A DNA stretch of 64,000 nt from Bacteroidota bacterium. GTDB lineage: Bacteria > Bacteroidota > Bacteroidia > Bacteroidales > FEN-979. Below, one piece after another: positions 63,109-64,000 of this stretch. Made by a program: the position numbers and the translations under genes. How positions within the stretch are numbered: the first letter of the stretch is position 1; each line of letters opens with the position of its first letter. The notes beneath the pieces are model-generated. The model saw only the letters and a program-made list of their open reading frames with translations. It was not told where the DNA came from and did not search any database. The DNA is taken from assembly GCA_026391835.1 (NCBI GenBank), contig JAPLDF010000025.1, positions 1 to 64,000 on the forward strand, given 5' to 3'.

Positions 63109-64000
63109 ATGAAAATCATTGTGAGGATTTCAAGGTACTGTTTGAATCTGGTTGGAATTTCCCTGTTCCTGCTCACTGTATCATGCGGTGGTGGCGCAAA
63201 CCAGAAAAATACCGATACCCCTACCGCCGGAAAAATCAAGGTGGGCGTGGATGATTCATACCGTCTGCTTATTGAGGCAGAAGTGTATACCTTCGAGGCG
63301 ATGTACAAATACACCAGCATCGACACCATCTTCAAAACAGAGGCCGACGTCATCAATGATTTCATGAACGATTCCGTGCCGCTGATCATTGTAAACCGGA
63401 AACTTTCCGACAAGCAGGTTGCCTATCTCAGGGAGCGGCAATACATCCCCAAGACCACAAAAATCGCGATTGACGCAATTGCCCTCATCGTGAACAATGA
63501 GAACCCGGACACTTCACTGTTTTACAGCAGTGTGAAGGAGATCTTCCAGGGTAAGATCACCTCCTGGGGACAGATCGACAAGAAATCAAAACTGAAGGAT
63601 ATAAAAGTTGTTTTTGATAATTTCAAATCAGGCAACCCGCGGTATTTCAAAGAAAAGTTTGGTCTTGATACCTTCCCTTCCACCTGCTTTGCCGCAAAGA
63701 GCAACGCCGAAGTGATCAGTTATGTTGAAAAAAACAAAAACGCCATAGGCGTAATCAGTGTAAACTGGATCAGCGACCCGGCCGACACGGTATCCCATAA
63801 TTTTTTAAAACGCTTTAAGGTGGTGGGCATCGCCCTTGAGGGAGACAACGATCCCGGTACGAAATTTTACCGGCCGTTCCCGGGGTATATTGCCGAAGGA
63901 TCCTATCCGTTCAACCGTGACGTATACTGCATCAATCGCCAGTCATATACCGGACTGGCTCATGGCTTTTCATCATTTATCGCAGGGGAAAAGGGACAGT
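63109..64000 (+). CDS. PstS-like substrate-binding lipoprotein (partial, runs off window)
   Basis: Not in the ORF track because it has no stop inside the window; the frame is open from 63109 to the edge (297 complete codons). It begins MKIIVRISRYCLNLVGISLF and has a lipobox LLTVSCGGG with Cys near residue 26. The mature part has the PstS/PBP-like pattern: IKVGVDDSYRLLIEAEVYTF, then FYSSVKEIFQGKITSWGQI. This fits phosphate-type periplasmic binding proteins of family 12 PBP-like (family knowledge). The rest of a pst cluster, if any, would be downstream. Confidence 0.85.
   Translation, partial: MKIIVRISRYCLNLVGISLFLLTVSCGGGANQKNTDTPTAGKIKVGVDDSYRLLIEAEVYTFEAMYKYTSIDTIFKTEADVINDFMNDSVPLIIVNRKLSDKQVAYLRERQYIPKTTKIAIDAIALIVNNENPDTSLFYSSVKEIFQGKITSWGQIDKKSKLKDIKVVFDNFKSGNPRYFKEKFGLDTFPSTCFAAKSNAEVISYVEKNKNAIGVISVNWISDPADTVSHNFLKRFKVVGIALEGDNDPGTKFYRPFPGYIAEGSYPFNRDVYCINRQSYTGLAHGFSSFIAGEKGQ

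Overview
The window is a chromosomal piece of a Bacteroidota genome, probably an environmental member of the Bacteroidales/Marinilabiliales side of the phylum (inference). Support: type IX secretion (T9SS) style secreted proteins, a periplasmic propeller/Y_Y_Y histidine kinase, an extended Bacteroidota-type AtpB, an 11-subunit complex I operon without nuoEFG, FISUMP domains, near absence of Shine-Dalgarno sites, and many perfect TAnnTTTG -7 promoter elements, several 16-22 bp downstream of a TTG. No rRNA, tRNA, CRISPR array, prophage or intact insertion sequence was recognised. I saw no convincing classical intrinsic terminators.

Layout. 0.1-5 kb: a solitary AAA/DUF4143 ATPase facing tsaB, an efflux adaptor and a TolC protein. 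5-10.3 kb: ATP synthase operon atpB-E-F-H-A-G (beta and epsilon absent here). 10.5-17.4 kb: a triple-PAS soluble histidine kinase, ferritin convergent with a Cys-rich DUF3109 protein, an amber-interrupted REP-type (Y1) transposase followed by palindromic repeats, a deletion pseudogene of the DUF1801/YdeI family, a flavodoxin/ferredoxin membrane protein and a second AAA/DUF4143 ATPase. 17.4-33.1 kb: a surface/signalling block, namely a TPR-LuxR membrane regulator, a 1.8-k-residue T9SS BNR protein, a tiny PID-CTERM-like peptide, a propeller histidine kinase with its NarL-type response regulator, a secreted repeat protein and a second BNR protein. 33.4-42.8 kb: a fused SWIM-SNF2 helicase, a small conserved gene and a giant Ig/FISUMP secreted protein. 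43-52.1 kb: an accessory segment with a small secreted protein, a MazEF-type toxin-antitoxin pair, a complete DevBCA-TolC-like exporter, a beta-helix T9SS protein, HigBA and a degenerate GIY-YIG protein; a 56-bp direct repeat brackets most of it. 52.4-62.4 kb: nuoA-B-C-D-H-I-J-K-L-M-N. 62.5-64 kb: two small conserved genes and a PstS-like lipoprotein cut by the window edge.

How it works together. Complex I (electron input not through NuoEFG) pumps protons that the H+-type ATP synthase uses. The 17-33 kb block looks like sensing of extracellular conditions coupled to export of large surface proteins. The most unusual aspects are the amount and variety of small repeats (word-repeat hairpins inside tsaB, between atp and nuo genes; GCATTG tracts upstream of ferritin and DUF3109; REP-like hairpins; an 11-bp helical-phase tandem array; a 56-bp direct repeat) and the signalling/secretion block itself. 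I found no clear evidence of a wholly new enzymatic system. The best leads are the signalling/secretion block with its PID-CTERM-like peptide, the REP/transposase relic, the 56-bp repeat pair, and the matched promoter/inverted-repeat arrangement in front of both DUF4143 ATPases.
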